Origin: DASZVB01 sp036272055
Lineage (GTDB): Bacteria; Myxococcota_A; Polyangia; Polyangiales; Polyangiaceae
Assembly: GCA_036272055.1 (NCBI GenBank)
Contig: DATAZL010000140.1
Span: forward strand, 62,001 to 126,000
Length of the DNA stretch: 64,000 nucleotides
Reading direction: 5' to 3'
This document shows, one piece after another, positions 51,356-62,200 of the stretch; within the stretch, counting starts at the first letter, position 1; each line of letters starts with the position of its first letter. The notes beneath the pieces are model-generated. The model saw only the letters and a list, made by a program, of their open reading frames with translations. It did not search any database and was not told the DNA's origin. A program made the translations under genes and the position numbers.

Positions 51356-54300
51356 TTGCCAACGCCTCGAGCTTCGACTGCTCGAAGACTGCTCGCGACG
51401 CTAGGCGCACTAGCAGTTGCGATCTCTTGCACGACGTCCGGTCTCGACGCGCTGAGCAGTGGCCGCGGCGGACGCGGAAGCGGCGGAACTGGCGGAGCGG
51501 AACACGACGGCGGAGCGGCGCGCGACAGCGGGCTCGGCGCGAGTCAGGGCAACGACGGGAGTCGCGGCTCGTGCACCGACGCCCTGAAGGACGGCCTCGA
51601 GACGGACATCGACTGCGGCGGCGTCGAGTGTGATCGATGTCAGCCACACTCCATGTGTGCAGTGGACGCAGATTGCAGCTCGGGGAGCTGCGTGTCGCTC
51701 TCGTGCGCGCCGGATCACTGCGGTGACGGCCAGATAGACTCCACGGAGACGGACCAGGATTGCGGCGGCGCCGACTGCGTGCCGTGCGCAACGAATCGCG
51801 CCTGCAGGTCGGACGACGACTGCGCCGCTCGACACTGCGACGGAAGCGTGTGCCGTCCCGCGACGTGCACCGACAAGGTGTCCGACGGCACCGAGACCGA
51901 CAAGGACTGCGGCGGCGGCAGCTGCCCGACGTGCGCCGACGGCGCGGCGTGCAAGCTCGACTCCGATTGCAAGAACCGCATCTGCACGAAGAACGTCTGC
52001 CAGTCGGCGTCGTGCGCCGACGGCATCGTCAACGAGGACGAGACCGGCGTGGACTGCGGCGGCGACACCTGCCCTGCTTGCCCCCCCGGTCAGCCCTGCA
52101 CCGATTCGAGCGACTGCGCGACGCTCTTCTGCTCGCGGAAGCTCTGCCAGTCACCGACCTGCGCCGACGGCATGCTGAACGGCACCGAGACGGATCAGGA
52201 CTGCGGCGGCGGCAGCTGCGCCCCCTGCGAGCCCGGGCAGCGCTGTCTCGCGGACGGCGATTGCTCGTCACTCGGCTGCAAATCGGATGCGTGCCTCGCG
52301 CCCGCCTGCGACGACGGCGTGCAGAACGGCGACGAGTCGGCCAAGGATTGCGGCGGCTCGGCCTGTGCCGGCTGCGCCGTGGGCGAGGACTGCGGGTTCG
52401 CCGGAGACTGCGCGAGCGGCGTCTGCAAGGACGGCGCGTGCGTCGCCGCGGCGTGTGACGACGGCGTGCGGAACGGCGACGAGACCGACGTCGATTGCGG
52501 CGGTTCGTGCAAGGCCTGCGACGTGAAGCGCGGCTGTACCAAGGCCGCCGATTGCGCGACCGGCTACTGCGCGACCGCGGGCGCCTGCGTGGACCCGTCG
52601 TGCGCCGACGGCATGCATGACGGCACCGAGACGGACACCGATTGCGGCGGCGCCCGCTGCGTGCCGTGTCCGTCGGAGGCCTCGTGCAACGACGGCTCCG
52701 ACTGCAAGAGCCGGGTGTGCGGCAGCGATCGCACCTGCCGCACGCCCGAGTGCACCGACGGTGTGCAAAATGGCAGCGAGACCGACGTCGACTGCGGCGC
52801 GAGCTGCCCGGTGGGCTGCGCGGACGACCTCACCTGTGCCGCCGGCGCCGACTGCGCGAGCGGCGTGTGCAAGCGCGGGCTCTGCCAGCCGCCGCTCTGC
52901 ACCGACGCGGCGAAGAACGGCGCCGAGACGGACGTCGACTGCGGCGGAAACTGCTCCCCGTGCGACGACGGGCGCGCCTGCCTTGCCGGCACCGATTGCA
53001 CGTCACGCCTCTGCGACGCGGCGCACTGCGCGAGCCCGACCTGCACCGACGGCGCCAAGAACGGAGACGAGACGAGCAAGGATTGCGGCGGAGCGACGTG
53101 TCCGTCGTGCGGCCTCGGCGCGAGCTGCACCGTGAAGGCGGACTGCATGACGAACGTGTGCGCCGTCACGCTCGTCTGCGTCGGGCCCGGATGCACCGAC
53201 GGTGAGAAGGGCGGCACCGAGACGGACGTCGATTGCGGCGGAAGCGCGTGCGGCCCCTGCCCCGACGGCAGCGCCTGCAAGGCGAACGGCGACTGCGCGA
53301 GCGTCCACTGCAAGGGCTCGAAGTGCGTCACGGCGACCTGCGCCGACGGCTTGAAGAACGGCACCGAGACCGACGTCGATTGTGGTGGCGTCTGCCCCGG
53401 GTGCCAGCCGATGAACGCCTGCAACCGCGCCGGCGACTGCGTCGGTGGCGGGCGCTGCACCGGCGAGTGTCAGGCCCCGTCGTGCAAGGACTTCCTCGAG
53501 AACGGCACCGAGACCGACGTCGATTGCGGCGGGAGCGCCTGCCCGGGTTGCAGGGCCGGGGACGCCTGCGATTTCCCGGCCGACTGCGCGTCGGGGGTGT
53601 GCGTCGCGAAGATCTGTCAGGCCTCGACGTGTACCGACAAGGTGAAGAACGGCACCGAGACGAGCGTCGACTGTGGCGGCGCGTGCCCGCGATGCGGCCC
53701 GGGCGATCGCTGCACCGTGCCGTCGGATTGCACGACGAACGTGTGCCTCGAGGGCTTCTGCCTCCAGGAGTCGTGCAGCGACGGCGCGAAGAATGGCAGC
53801 GAGACGGGCACCGACTGCGGCGGTCCTGCGTGCTCACCGTGCGCCGCGGGCGGGCCCTGCGCGAAGTCTTCGGACTGCGGGAGCGCGGTGTGTACCGGTA
53901 GCATCTGTCAGCCGCCGAGCTGCACCGACGGCACGAAGAACGGCACCGAGACGGCGAAGGATTGCGGCGGCGCGTGCGGAGCCTGCGCCGCCGGCGCGAC
54001 CTGCGGGCTCGGCTCGGACTGCGGGAGCGCCGTGTGCACCGCGGGCGTCTGCCAGGCGCCCTCGTGCGGCGACCAGACCGCGAACGGTACCGAGACCGAC
54101 GTCGACTGCGGCGGTGGCGCATGCCCCGCGTGCGCGATCGGAAAGGCTTGCCAGAAGGGCGGCGACTGCACGAGCACGTTCTGCGACCTCGGCGTGTGCT
54201 CGTCTGCGCTCTGCAGCGACGGTACGCGGAACGGCACCGAGACGGACATCGACTGCGGCGGCGGCTCGTGCCCCCGCTGCGGCACCACGAAGGCGTGCAA

Positions 54301-57300
54301 CGCCGGCGTCGATTGCCTGAGCCTCGTCTGCAGCGGTAACACGTGCCAGCCGGCGAACTGCACGGACGGCGTGCGCAACGGCAACGAGACCGGCACCGAC
54401 TGCGGCAGCGCTTGCCCGAAGTGCAACCCCGGCACCGGCTGCGCCGCGGCCGCCGATTGCACGAGCGGCGTCTGCATCGGCGCGATCTGCCAGGCGCCGA
54501 CGTGCAACGACGGCTTCAAGAACGGCAACGAGACGGGTCAGGATTGCGGCGGCTCCTCGTGCGGGCCGTGTGCGACCGGCCAGGGATGCACGAAGGCGAC
54601 GGACTGCGCGGGCCGCGTCTGCACCGCGGGAGCCTGTCAGGCGGCTGCGTGCAACGACGGCGTCCGGAACGGCACCGAGACGGACACCGATTGCGGCGGC
54701 GCCGCGTGCGGAGACTGCCCGCTCGGCGGCGCGTGCATCACCGGCGCCGACTGCGTCTCCGGGTACTGCTCGCCGTCGCTCGTGTGCGCAGCACCGGGAT
54801 GCAACGACGGCCTGCGCAACGGCAGCGAGACGGACACCGATTGCGGCGGGACCTCGTGCGGTCCGTGCCGCGACTCCGCCGGCTGCGGCACGAACAAGGA
54901 CTGCAGCAGCAAGCACTGCGCCGGCAACGTCTGCCAGACCGCGACGTGCTCGGACGGCGTGGCGAACCAGGACGAGACCGGCATCGACTGCGGCGGAGCC
55001 GCCTGCCCGACGCGCTGCGGGAGCGGCCAGGCCTGCGGCGCGCCGAACGACTGCACGAGCCTCGTGTGCAACGCGACCTGCCAGGCCGCGACGTGCTCCG
55101 ACTTCGTCAAGAATGGCACCGAATCCGCCGTCGATTGCGGCGGGAGCTGTCCGTCGTGTCAGCCCGGCCTCGCCTGCGCAAAGGACGCCGACTGCAAGAG
55201 CCTCCGCTGCGTCGGCAACGTCTGTCAGGCGCCGACGTGCAGCGACGGCGTGAAGAACGGCAGCGAATCGGCCGTCGACTGCGGCGGCACCTGCGCCGCA
55301 TGCGCCACGGGCCAGCCGTGCGCGAGCGGCAACGACTGCCAGAGTCTCGTCTGCACGACGGGCACCTGCCGCACCGCGACGTGCAGCGACGGCGTGCGCA
55401 ACGGCACCGAGAGCGCCGTCGATTGCGGCGGCAGTTGCGGCAAGTGCGCGGCCGGCCTGAGCTGCGGCACTGCTGCCGATTGCGTCACCGGCTTCTGCAG
55501 CACGACGGGCATCTGCTCGTCGGCGACGTGCAACGACGGCGCCGTGAACGGCTCCGAGTCGGACACCGACTGCGGCGGCTCGTGTCCACTCTGTGCCGCC
55601 GGCAAGGTCTGCAAGACCCTCGCCGATTGCGCGAGCGGCGTCTGCACCGGTTTGCGATGTCAGGCGCCCGCGTGCAACGACCGCGTGCGCAACGGCGGGG
55701 AGAGCGACGTCGATTGCGGCGGCTCCTGCAGCACGAAGTGCGCGGACCACGCCGGCTGCCTCGCCTCGACGGATTGCCAGAGCGGCGTGTGCGTCTCCGG
55801 CATCTGCCAGAGCGCGTCGTGCACCGACGGCGTCGAGAACGGCGCCGAGACGGACAAGGACTGCGGCGCGAGCTGCGCCTCGTGCGGCGTGGGCAGCGCG
55901 TGCAGCACCGGCAATGACTGCCTGAGCAGCTCTTGCGTGGCGGGCGTCTGCCGTCCGCCCGCGGCGCGCATCTGCACCGGCAGCGCGCACACCTGCGCCA
56001 TCACCGACGGCGGTCGCGTGCTCTGCTGGGGCGACGATTCGAACGGCGAGCTCGGCAACGGCGTCGTGGTCGACTACCGGCTCGGCCCGACCTACGTGAA
56101 GGGGCTCGCCGACGCGACGCAGATCACGTGCGGCGATCACGGCTCCCACGCGTGCGCCCTGCGAGCGACCGGAGAGGTCGTGTGCTGGGGATGGAACGAC
56201 GCCGGACAGCTCGGCGACGGGACGACGACCGATCGCGCCGCGCCGGTGACGGTGAGCGGTATCACCACTGCCGTGCAGGTCGCGGCCGGCGCTGAATTCA
56301 CCTGCGCGCGGCTCGGCGCGGGCGGCGTGAAGTGCTGGGGCAGCGACACGAACGGCCAGCTCGGCAACGGCACCGGCGCGAGCAGCGTCACTCCCGTCGA
56401 CGTCACCGCCGGCCAGACCGGGAGCGGCGCGCTCGCGGGCGCGGTGTTCCTGTCGAGTGGCGCACAGCACGCCTGTGCGATCCTGGACGCCGCTCACGCC
56501 GGACGGCTCGTGTGCTGGGGCAACGGCGCGAGCGGTCGCCTGGGCGACGGCGCGGCGGTGACCCGCACGTCACCGGTGTACACGCACTCGGTCGGCAACG
56601 CGGGCACCTGCTCTGCCGCCGATCCGTCGGGCTGCCTCGATCAGGTGGCGACGGTGGCGCTCGGAGACGACTCGACGATCGCGGTGCGGAAGGGCGGGCT
56701 CGCGTCGGCGTGGGGCAGCAACGCGTCGGAGTCGCTCGCGACGGGCGCCGCGTCGACGTCTCCGCTCCGCATGCACGGGCTCGGCTCGGTCGGCACCTTC
56801 GACGACGCCGAGTACGTCGCGATGGGGATGCTCCACGGCTGCGCGGTCCGTAAATCGGGGCAACCGGTGTGCTGGGGCGACGACGACAACGGCCGGACCG
56901 GCGAGAACGACGGCGCCAACGTGAACCTCTCCGCGCCGACGCCGGTCGCCGGCGCCTCGGGCTACTCCCAGGTCGACGTGGGCGACGCGTACAGCTGCGG
57001 GACGCTCGCCGACGGCAGCGTGCGCTGCTGGGGCGACGACGGCCAGGGCGAGATCGGCGACGGCACGACGACCCAGCGCCTGACGCCGACCGACGTCGCG
57101 GGCGGGCGGGGCTTCGTCGAGGTGGACGCGAGCGTCGCACACTCGTGCGGCGTCACCAGCGCGGGCGCGGTCTATTGCTGGGGTTACGACGTCGACGGCG
57201 AGATCGGCATCGGGAGCACCGAGGAGCGATGGGCCCCGACGAAGGTGCCGGGCCTGCCCGCCGTCTCCGACGTCGCGACGCTCCAGTACGGGACGTGCGC

Positions 57301-58291
57301 GCTCATGAAGAGCGGCGGCGTGAAATGCTGGGGCAACGATCTCAGCGGCGAGAACGGCGACGGCACCGTCGGCGTTCCGACCGCTCGCACGTCACCCGGC
57401 GACGTCACCGGCGTCGCGAACGCGGTCGAGATCGCCGGCGGCCTGCTCCACGCCTGCGCGCTCGTCGACCCGCCGCCGGTCGGCGATGGCGTCACCCAGG
57501 TCTATTGCTGGGGTTACAACGGGTTCGGCCAGCTCGGTAACAATGCCACCCTCGACAGCCCGACGCCGGTGCAGGTGCACGGCGTGAACAACGTCGGGAT
57601 GCTCACCGACGCGGTCGCGATCGGCGCGGGCTACTATCACACCTGCGCGATTCGAGCGACGGGCGAGGTCGCGTGCTGGGGCCGCGGCGACACCGGGCAG
57701 AACGGCGACGGCACCGCGACGAACCGCGCGAGCCCGGTCGCCGTGAAGGGCATCTTCGGCTTCGGGACGCTCACCGGGATGGCGAAGGGACGGCACGTCA
57801 TCGACGGCTCCGCCGAGAACACCTGCGCGCTCGCCGCGAACGGGAGCGCGTTCTGCTGGGGCAACTCCGCGAACGGCGAGAACGGCGCGAACAGCACCTT
57901 CTCCACGATGCTCCCCGTCCAGGTCGCGGGCACCAATCAATTCACGCGCATCTCGGCCTGGAGCGACATCACCGGCCACGTTTGCGCCCTCGATAAATCG
58001 GGCAAGGCGTACTGCTGGGGCTCCAACGCCTACGGTCAGCTCGGCGACGGGACGACGACCGCTCGCATCGCGCCGACGCTCGTCCAGCTCGCGACGAGCG
58101 CGACCGCCTTCGGGAACCCGGATCTGTCCAGTAACGTGGTCGCAATCAGCACCGGGCAGTTTCACACCGTGGCCGCACACGCGAAGGGCTCCCTGAGCGG
58201 CTGGGGTCAGGACGGAAACGGCCGGCTCGGCGACGGACGCACCGACGGCCAGGTAACGCCCGTGGCAGGAGCGACGAACCCCGCGAATTGA
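51356..58291 (+). CDS. Giant secreted protein: 30 eight-Cys repeats and 14 RCC1-like blades
   Basis: About 2,311 aa. The signal sequence ends in AVAISC (residue 26), making it a probable lipoprotein. The TTG at 51356 is preferred because GGAG lies about 7 bp upstream; a TTG at 51344 would add four residues. Residues about 70-1535 are 30 tandem modules of 47-49 aa with the pattern CxDGxxNGxETDxDCGG, then xxCxxC, C, DC, C, C and C (eight cysteines per unit). Residues about 1540-2311 hold 14 RCC1-like blades, mostly with HxCA and CWGxD motifs about 25-30 residues apart, enough for two seven-bladed propellers. It is probably a surface adhesin or ligand binder; its function is unknown. Confidence 0.93.
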   Translation: MPTPRASTARRLLATLGALAVAISCTTSGLDALSSGRGGRGSGGTGGAEHDGGAARDSGLGASQGNDGSRGSCTDALKDGLETDIDCGGVECDRCQPHSMCAVDADCSSGSCVSLSCAPDHCGDGQIDSTETDQDCGGADCVPCATNRACRSDDDCAARHCDGSVCRPATCTDKVSDGTETDKDCGGGSCPTCADGAACKLDSDCKNRICTKNVCQSASCADGIVNEDETGVDCGGDTCPACPPGQPCTDSSDCATLFCSRKLCQSPTCADGMLNGTETDQDCGGGSCAPCEPGQRCLADGDCSSLGCKSDACLAPACDDGVQNGDESAKDCGGSACAGCAVGEDCGFAGDCASGVCKDGACVAAACDDGVRNGDETDVDCGGSCKACDVKRGCTKAADCATGYCATAGACVDPSCADGMHDGTETDTDCGGARCVPCPSEASCNDGSDCKSRVCGSDRTCRTPECTDGVQNGSETDVDCGASCPVGCADDLTCAAGADCASGVCKRGLCQPPLCTDAAKNGAETDVDCGGNCSPCDDGRACLAGTDCTSRLCDAAHCASPTCTDGAKNGDETSKDCGGATCPSCGLGASCTVKADCMTNVCAVTLVCVGPGCTDGEKGGTETDVDCGGSACGPCPDGSACKANGDCASVHCKGSKCVTATCADGLKNGTETDVDCGGVCPGCQPMNACNRAGDCVGGGRCTGECQAPSCKDFLENGTETDVDCGGSACPGCRAGDACDFPADCASGVCVAKICQASTCTDKVKNGTETSVDCGGACPRCGPGDRCTVPSDCTTNVCLEGFCLQESCSDGAKNGSETGTDCGGPACSPCAAGGPCAKSSDCGSAVCTGSICQPPSCTDGTKNGTETAKDCGGACGACAAGATCGLGSDCGSAVCTAGVCQAPSCGDQTANGTETDVDCGGGACPACAIGKACQKGGDCTSTFCDLGVCSSALCSDGTRNGTETDIDCGGGSCPRCGTTKACNAGVDCLSLVCSGNTCQPANCTDGVRNGNETGTDCGSACPKCNPGTGCAAAADCTSGVCIGAICQAPTCNDGFKNGNETGQDCGGSSCGPCATGQGCTKATDCAGRVCTAGACQAAACNDGVRNGTETDTDCGGAACGDCPLGGACITGADCVSGYCSPSLVCAAPGCNDGLRNGSETDTDCGGTSCGPCRDSAGCGTNKDCSSKHCAGNVCQTATCSDGVANQDETGIDCGGAACPTRCGSGQACGAPNDCTSLVCNATCQAATCSDFVKNGTESAVDCGGSCPSCQPGLACAKDADCKSLRCVGNVCQAPTCSDGVKNGSESAVDCGGTCAACATGQPCASGNDCQSLVCTTGTCRTATCSDGVRNGTESAVDCGGSCGKCAAGLSCGTAADCVTGFCSTTGICSSATCNDGAVNGSESDTDCGGSCPLCAAGKVCKTLADCASGVCTGLRCQAPACNDRVRNGGESDVDCGGSCSTKCADHAGCLASTDCQSGVCVSGICQSASCTDGVENGAETDKDCGASCASCGVGSACSTGNDCLSSSCVAGVCRPPAARICTGSAHTCAITDGGRVLCWGDDSNGELGNGVVVDYRLGPTYVKGLADATQITCGDHGSHACALRATGEVVCWGWNDAGQLGDGTTTDRAAPVTVSGITTAVQVAAGAEFTCARLGAGGVKCWGSDTNGQLGNGTGASSVTPVDVTAGQTGSGALAGAVFLSSGAQHACAILDAAHAGRLVCWGNGASGRLGDGAAVTRTSPVYTHSVGNAGTCSAADPSGCLDQVATVALGDDSTIAVRKGGLASAWGSNASESLATGAASTSPLRMHGLGSVGTFDDAEYVAMGMLHGCAVRKSGQPVCWGDDDNGRTGENDGANVNLSAPTPVAGASGYSQVDVGDAYSCGTLADGSVRCWGDDGQGEIGDGTTTQRLTPTDVAGGRGFVEVDASVAHSCGVTSAGAVYCWGYDVDGEIGIGSTEERWAPTKVPGLPAVSDVATLQYGTCALMKSGGVKCWGNDLSGENGDGTVGVPTARTSPGDVTGVANAVEIAGGLLHACALVDPPPVGDGVTQVYCWGYNGFGQLGNNATLDSPTPVQVHGVNNVGMLTDAVAIGAGYYHTCAIRATGEVACWGRGDTGQNGDGTATNRASPVAVKGIFGFGTLTGMAKGRHVIDGSAENTCALAANGSAFCWGNSANGENGANSTFSTMLPVQVAGTNQFTRISAWSDITGHVCALDKSGKAYCWGSNAYGQLGDGTTTARIAPTLVQLATSATAFGNPDLSSNVVAISTGQFHTVAAHAKGSLSGWGQDGNGRLGDGRTDGQVTPVAGATNPAN
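51567..55965 (+). repeat. Tandem coding repeat, about 30 units of about 145 bp
   Basis: The DNA encodes 30 consecutive eight-cysteine modules. Units of 141-150 bp share GAGACxGACxxxGAxTGCGGCGGC-like cores but differ throughout, and length is kept in multiples of three. Identity between neighbours is moderate, so the array is old or diversifying instead of freshly amplified. Confidence 0.9.
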
Positions 58292-58368
58292 CGTGGCCGG
58301 ACCGGCGGCGGACAGCAATATCCGTCTCTGGAACGTCGGCGCCGATGTGCGATAATCGTCGGTCTCCG

Positions 58369-59271
58369 ATGCCGGCAACCGCCGACAAAACGAGGGCTCT
58401 CAGACTCGAGCGTCTGGCGACGATGCTCGGCAGGGCGCTCGACAACCCCGCAGCAGCGCTGGAAGCGCTGGCAGCGGAGCTCAAGGCCGGCGAGCTCCAC
58501 GAGAATCTCTGGGAATCTCTCCACGCCGCCGCCGCACGGGACGGCAAGGAGCAGGAGCTCAAGGCGGCATATCTGCTCCTGACCAGCGAGCGGCGGCTGT
58601 CGCAGCTTCCGACGCCGTCGCAGGCAGCGCTTCTCGCTCACGCGGCCGATTTTCAGCAGGGCATCCTGGGCGACAGGGCCGCCGCGGAGGCGCTCCTCTT
58701 CCGCGTGCAGCGCGCCCAGCCCGGCGAGAAAGAGACGTTCGCGCGCCTCGAGAAGAAGCTCGAATCGGCCGGAGATGCCCGCGGTCTGATCGAGCTCTAC
58801 GCGATCGTCGCGGGCAAAGACGCGCGCGGCGCGAGCGCCCTGGTCGGCAAGATCGTCAACAAGATCGTACCCCTGCCGGCGAGTCAGCCGCTCTCCGAAG
58901 AGGCGTGCAAGCGGGTCATCGCGCTCGCGTCGAGCCACCCGATCCTGTTCGACGTGCTCGAGGCCCACTGCCGGAAGGGCAAGCGCGTCGACCTCGCGTG
59001 CTCGCTCATCGAGGGCGCGCTGACCGATCCGTCCCTGCCGCGCGCGATCGAGCTCGCGGAGCGCCGCCGGCTCGTCGAGCTCTACGTCGTCGAGGCCGGC
59101 AAGCCGGTGAGCTCCATCGCCCACGTCGAGCACCTCCTCGACGAAGATCCGGCGGACGAGCTCGCGCGCGGCGCCGCCGAACGGCTGCTCGCGAACCGTG
59201 AGGTCGCCGCGCGCGCCGCGGCCGCGCTCCAGAAGGCGCGACGGCAAACACGTTCGTCCGACCGGCAGTGA
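58369..59271 (+). CDS. Alpha-helical protein of unknown function
   Basis: A 300-aa protein with no signal peptide or membrane segment. It is predicted almost entirely helical, with TPR-like pairs (ALDNPAAALEALAAELKAGELHE; LLTSERRLSQLPTPSQAALLAHAADFQQGIL as short pieces) and a basic tail. No conserved catalytic residue stands out. The ATG at 58369 is used; an ATG at 58343 in the same frame would add nine residues. It follows the giant repeat protein by 77 bp and converges with the kinase gene at 59279, 7 bp away. It could be a helical scaffold. Confidence 0.65.
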   Translation: MPATADKTRALRLERLATMLGRALDNPAAALEALAAELKAGELHENLWESLHAAAARDGKEQELKAAYLLLTSERRLSQLPTPSQAALLAHAADFQQGILGDRAAAEALLFRVQRAQPGEKETFARLEKKLESAGDARGLIELYAIVAGKDARGASALVGKIVNKIVPLPASQPLSEEACKRVIALASSHPILFDVLEAHCRKGKRVDLACSLIEGALTDPSLPRAIELAERRRLVELYVVEAGKPVSSIAHVEHLLDEDPADELARGAAERLLANREVAARAAAALQKARRQTRSSDRQ

Positions 59272-59278
59272 CGGCGGC

Positions 59279-62200
59279 TCAGGCCGTCGGCGAGAGCATC
59301 TCGATCATGCGGTCCGGATCGACGACGCCCTCGGCGCGAAACGCATCCTTGCCCGAAAGGACGAGGCGCGCGCCCGCGTCGCCGCGGGTGAGCTCTCCGA
59401 GCCGCACCGAGGCGGCGGCGGCGTAGAGCCTGAGCCCCTGCCGCTCGAAGATACGGACGGCCTTCTCGAGATGCCGGCGCGCTCCGGCCTCGTCTCCCTC
59501 GCCGACATCGAGGACGGCGTGGATCATGGCGGCGAGCGGCGCCGCCCTGAGGACGTGCTCGCCCTCGAGGAGCTTCGCGAAATGTCGCGCATCGAGCGAC
59601 AGCTCCTTCGCGGCGGCGTGATTGCCGCGGGCGTACTCGACCCGCGCTGCGACGGCCGCTGCCGCTCCGCGAAGCTGACGGAGCTGCACGCGCAGGATGG
59701 CGATCCGGAGGAGCTGCGACGCCTCGATGCGAGGCCACTCCGCGTGGATCTTCGCGATGGGGCGCAGGTACTCCCCCGCGTAGAAGTCGATGAGCGAGTC
59801 ACCGAGGAGCATGTTCGCGTGCGCGAGCTGATACTCGGTCGTGGGCCACTCTTGCCGCGCCTTCGCGAGCTGCCGGCGAGCTTCGTCGAGGTCGCCCCCG
59901 GAGAGCCACGCCGGCCAGGCGTACGCGGTGCGAAAGCACATGCTCGCGTAGATGTTCCCCTTGCCCTCCGCCTCGGCGAGAAGCCGGGGGACGGTCTCGG
60001 TGAGGCGCGCGAGCCGTCCGAGGAAGAAGAGCGACGCGTTCAGGAAGCGCCGCGCCGTGAGCGTCTCCCACACCGCGCCCGACGTGCGCTCGGTGAAGAC
60101 GTGCAGCGCCTCCTCGAAGTGCGTCACGGCGTCCTCGAGTCGTTCCTGGAGGTACGCCGCGATGCCGCGGCTGAGACAGAGGAGGCCCATCGCGCCGGCG
60201 TCGTCCGTGTCGCGCGCGAGCTTCTCGGCGATGGCGAGGAGCCGCGCGGTGCGTCGCTCGGAGCCGACACCCGGTGTGGCCGCGTAGGCGACCTCGAGCG
60301 TCAGGGCACGCAGCACGCGTCGCGGCTCCCCGGCGCGGAGCGCGAGCAAGAGATGCTTCGTCTGGAACTCCGCGCCGCGCACGAAGTCGACGACGCTGAG
60401 CGAGCACGCGATCGTCCACGCGGCGTCGATCCGCACCAGCTCTTCGCGCGTGAGCTCGCGCTCGCTCCGGGCGACGTGGCGAAGGCCGCGTGCTCGCACC
60501 ATGACGCGACCGGCGACGATGGAGAGGAGCGCGCGCCGGCCACCCCGCGAGCGGCGGAGTCCGGTCTCGTCGAGCACCTGCTCGATGATACCGAGCCCAT
60601 GACCGAGATGACCCGAGAGAAGGAGCTGCTCGGCGCCGAGACGTCTGAGCTCGAGCGCCTGCGCTCGGAGACAGCTCGGCGCGGTCGCGAGGTACACGTT
60701 GGCCGCGGCGGGCCCCTTGCCGGCGAACGCGAGCGCCTCGGCGCGCCGGATCTGCACCTCGCGGCGCTCGACCGGCGTCAGATCCACCTGATGCCCGACC
60801 TTCTCGTAGAGCTCCGCCGCGTACTCGAAGGCGAGCGCGCGCACGGCCTGATCGGCGGCCTCGAGCCAGTAACGCCCGGCGCGCGCGACCTCTCCCGCGC
60901 CCTCGTAGTGATTCGCGAGCACCTCGGGCTTCGTGTCGGTACGCGACCCGAGCGCTTGTGCGAGGGCGAGGTGGTAGCGCTTGCGATCCGCCGCGGCGAG
61001 GCCCACCACGACGATCTCGCGGATCCTGTCGTGATGGATGTCGACGGTGTCGTCCTCGCGCAGGCCGGTGCTGCGCGCGAGCCGGTTGGCGCGAAGGACG
61101 TCGATCGCTTCGCGGAGCTCCGCGGGCGCGAGCGCGTGGGCCTCGCGGAGCACCCCTTGCCGGAGGGGCGTGCCCGCGACGGCGGCCGTCTCGAGCAACC
61201 GGCGCGCGGACTCGGGCAACGCCGCCACCCGGTGAGCCACGAGCTCGGCGAGGTTCCCCGCGACCCGCGGCGTGACCCAGGGCGTTCGCGAGGCGTACGA
61301 GAGCTCGGCGATGAAGAGCGGATGTCCGTCTGCCTCGCGCGCGATGCGTCCGGCGATCGCCCGCGCGCCTTCCACCGCGGCGGGGAGCAGCTCGAGCGCG
61401 AGCCGCTCGGCGTCGTGGGGATCGAGCGGGCGCACGGCCACCTCGGTGGGCTTCGGGGTCGCGAGCGCCGGATCGTCGAGCAGCGCGTCGAGGAGCGGCG
61501 CCATGCCGGCGACGTGATCGCGATAGCTCCCGACGAGCAAGAGCGGCACCGGTTCCGTGCCGCCGATCGCGCGACCGAGGAGGAGCGCGCTCTCGCGGTC
61601 ACTCCACTGTAGATCGTCTATCCAGATGACGAGCTTGCCGTGCTTGCGGATGCGCCGGAGTAGCTCGTGAAACGCCTCGACGGCACGCTGCCGCAAGACG
61701 GCCTGGTCGGCGGACGCGACGTGGCCCTCCGCGGCTCGTTCGACAGCGGAAGCGGCGCGGAGCGCAGGGAACAGGATCGCGAGCGCGGAGACGTCTTCCG
61801 GCAGAAGAGCCGCTGCTTCTTCTTCCGTCGCGCCGTCGATGAACTCGACGAGATCGTCGATGAGCCCGTCGACGGCCTTGTAGCCCATCGACTCGCGCTC
61901 CCGGCACTTGCCGACGAGGACCGTCGCGCCGTCGTTGCGTGCGTGGGTGATGAAGTGCTCGATGAGCGCCGTCTTCCCGATGCCGGAAGGGCCGTGGACG
62001 AGGACGAACTCCGACGAGCCCTGCTCGGTGCGGGAGAGCGCCTCACGGAGCGCAGAGAGTTCCGCGATCCGCCCGAAGAGCGCGGGACGGCGCGAGGCAG
62101 GGGGCACGGTCGAGTACTGCGCCTGCTCGCTCCTCGCCGATCCGATCACATCGACGATGACCTCGGCGCCGGGTCGGTCCTCGGCGCGGATCGTGAGCAG

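Noticed and set aside
51567..55965. CRISPR-like array in the repetitive region
   Set aside because: Units are contiguous, about 145 bp, coding and divergent; there are no short identical repeats with unique spacers and no cas genes.
53834..56497. Long open frame (887 aa) antisense to the giant repeat protein
   Set aside because: It mirrors the Cys-repeat frame; high GC with G/C in third positions leaves few stops on the opposite strand. No domain or signal sequence is seen.
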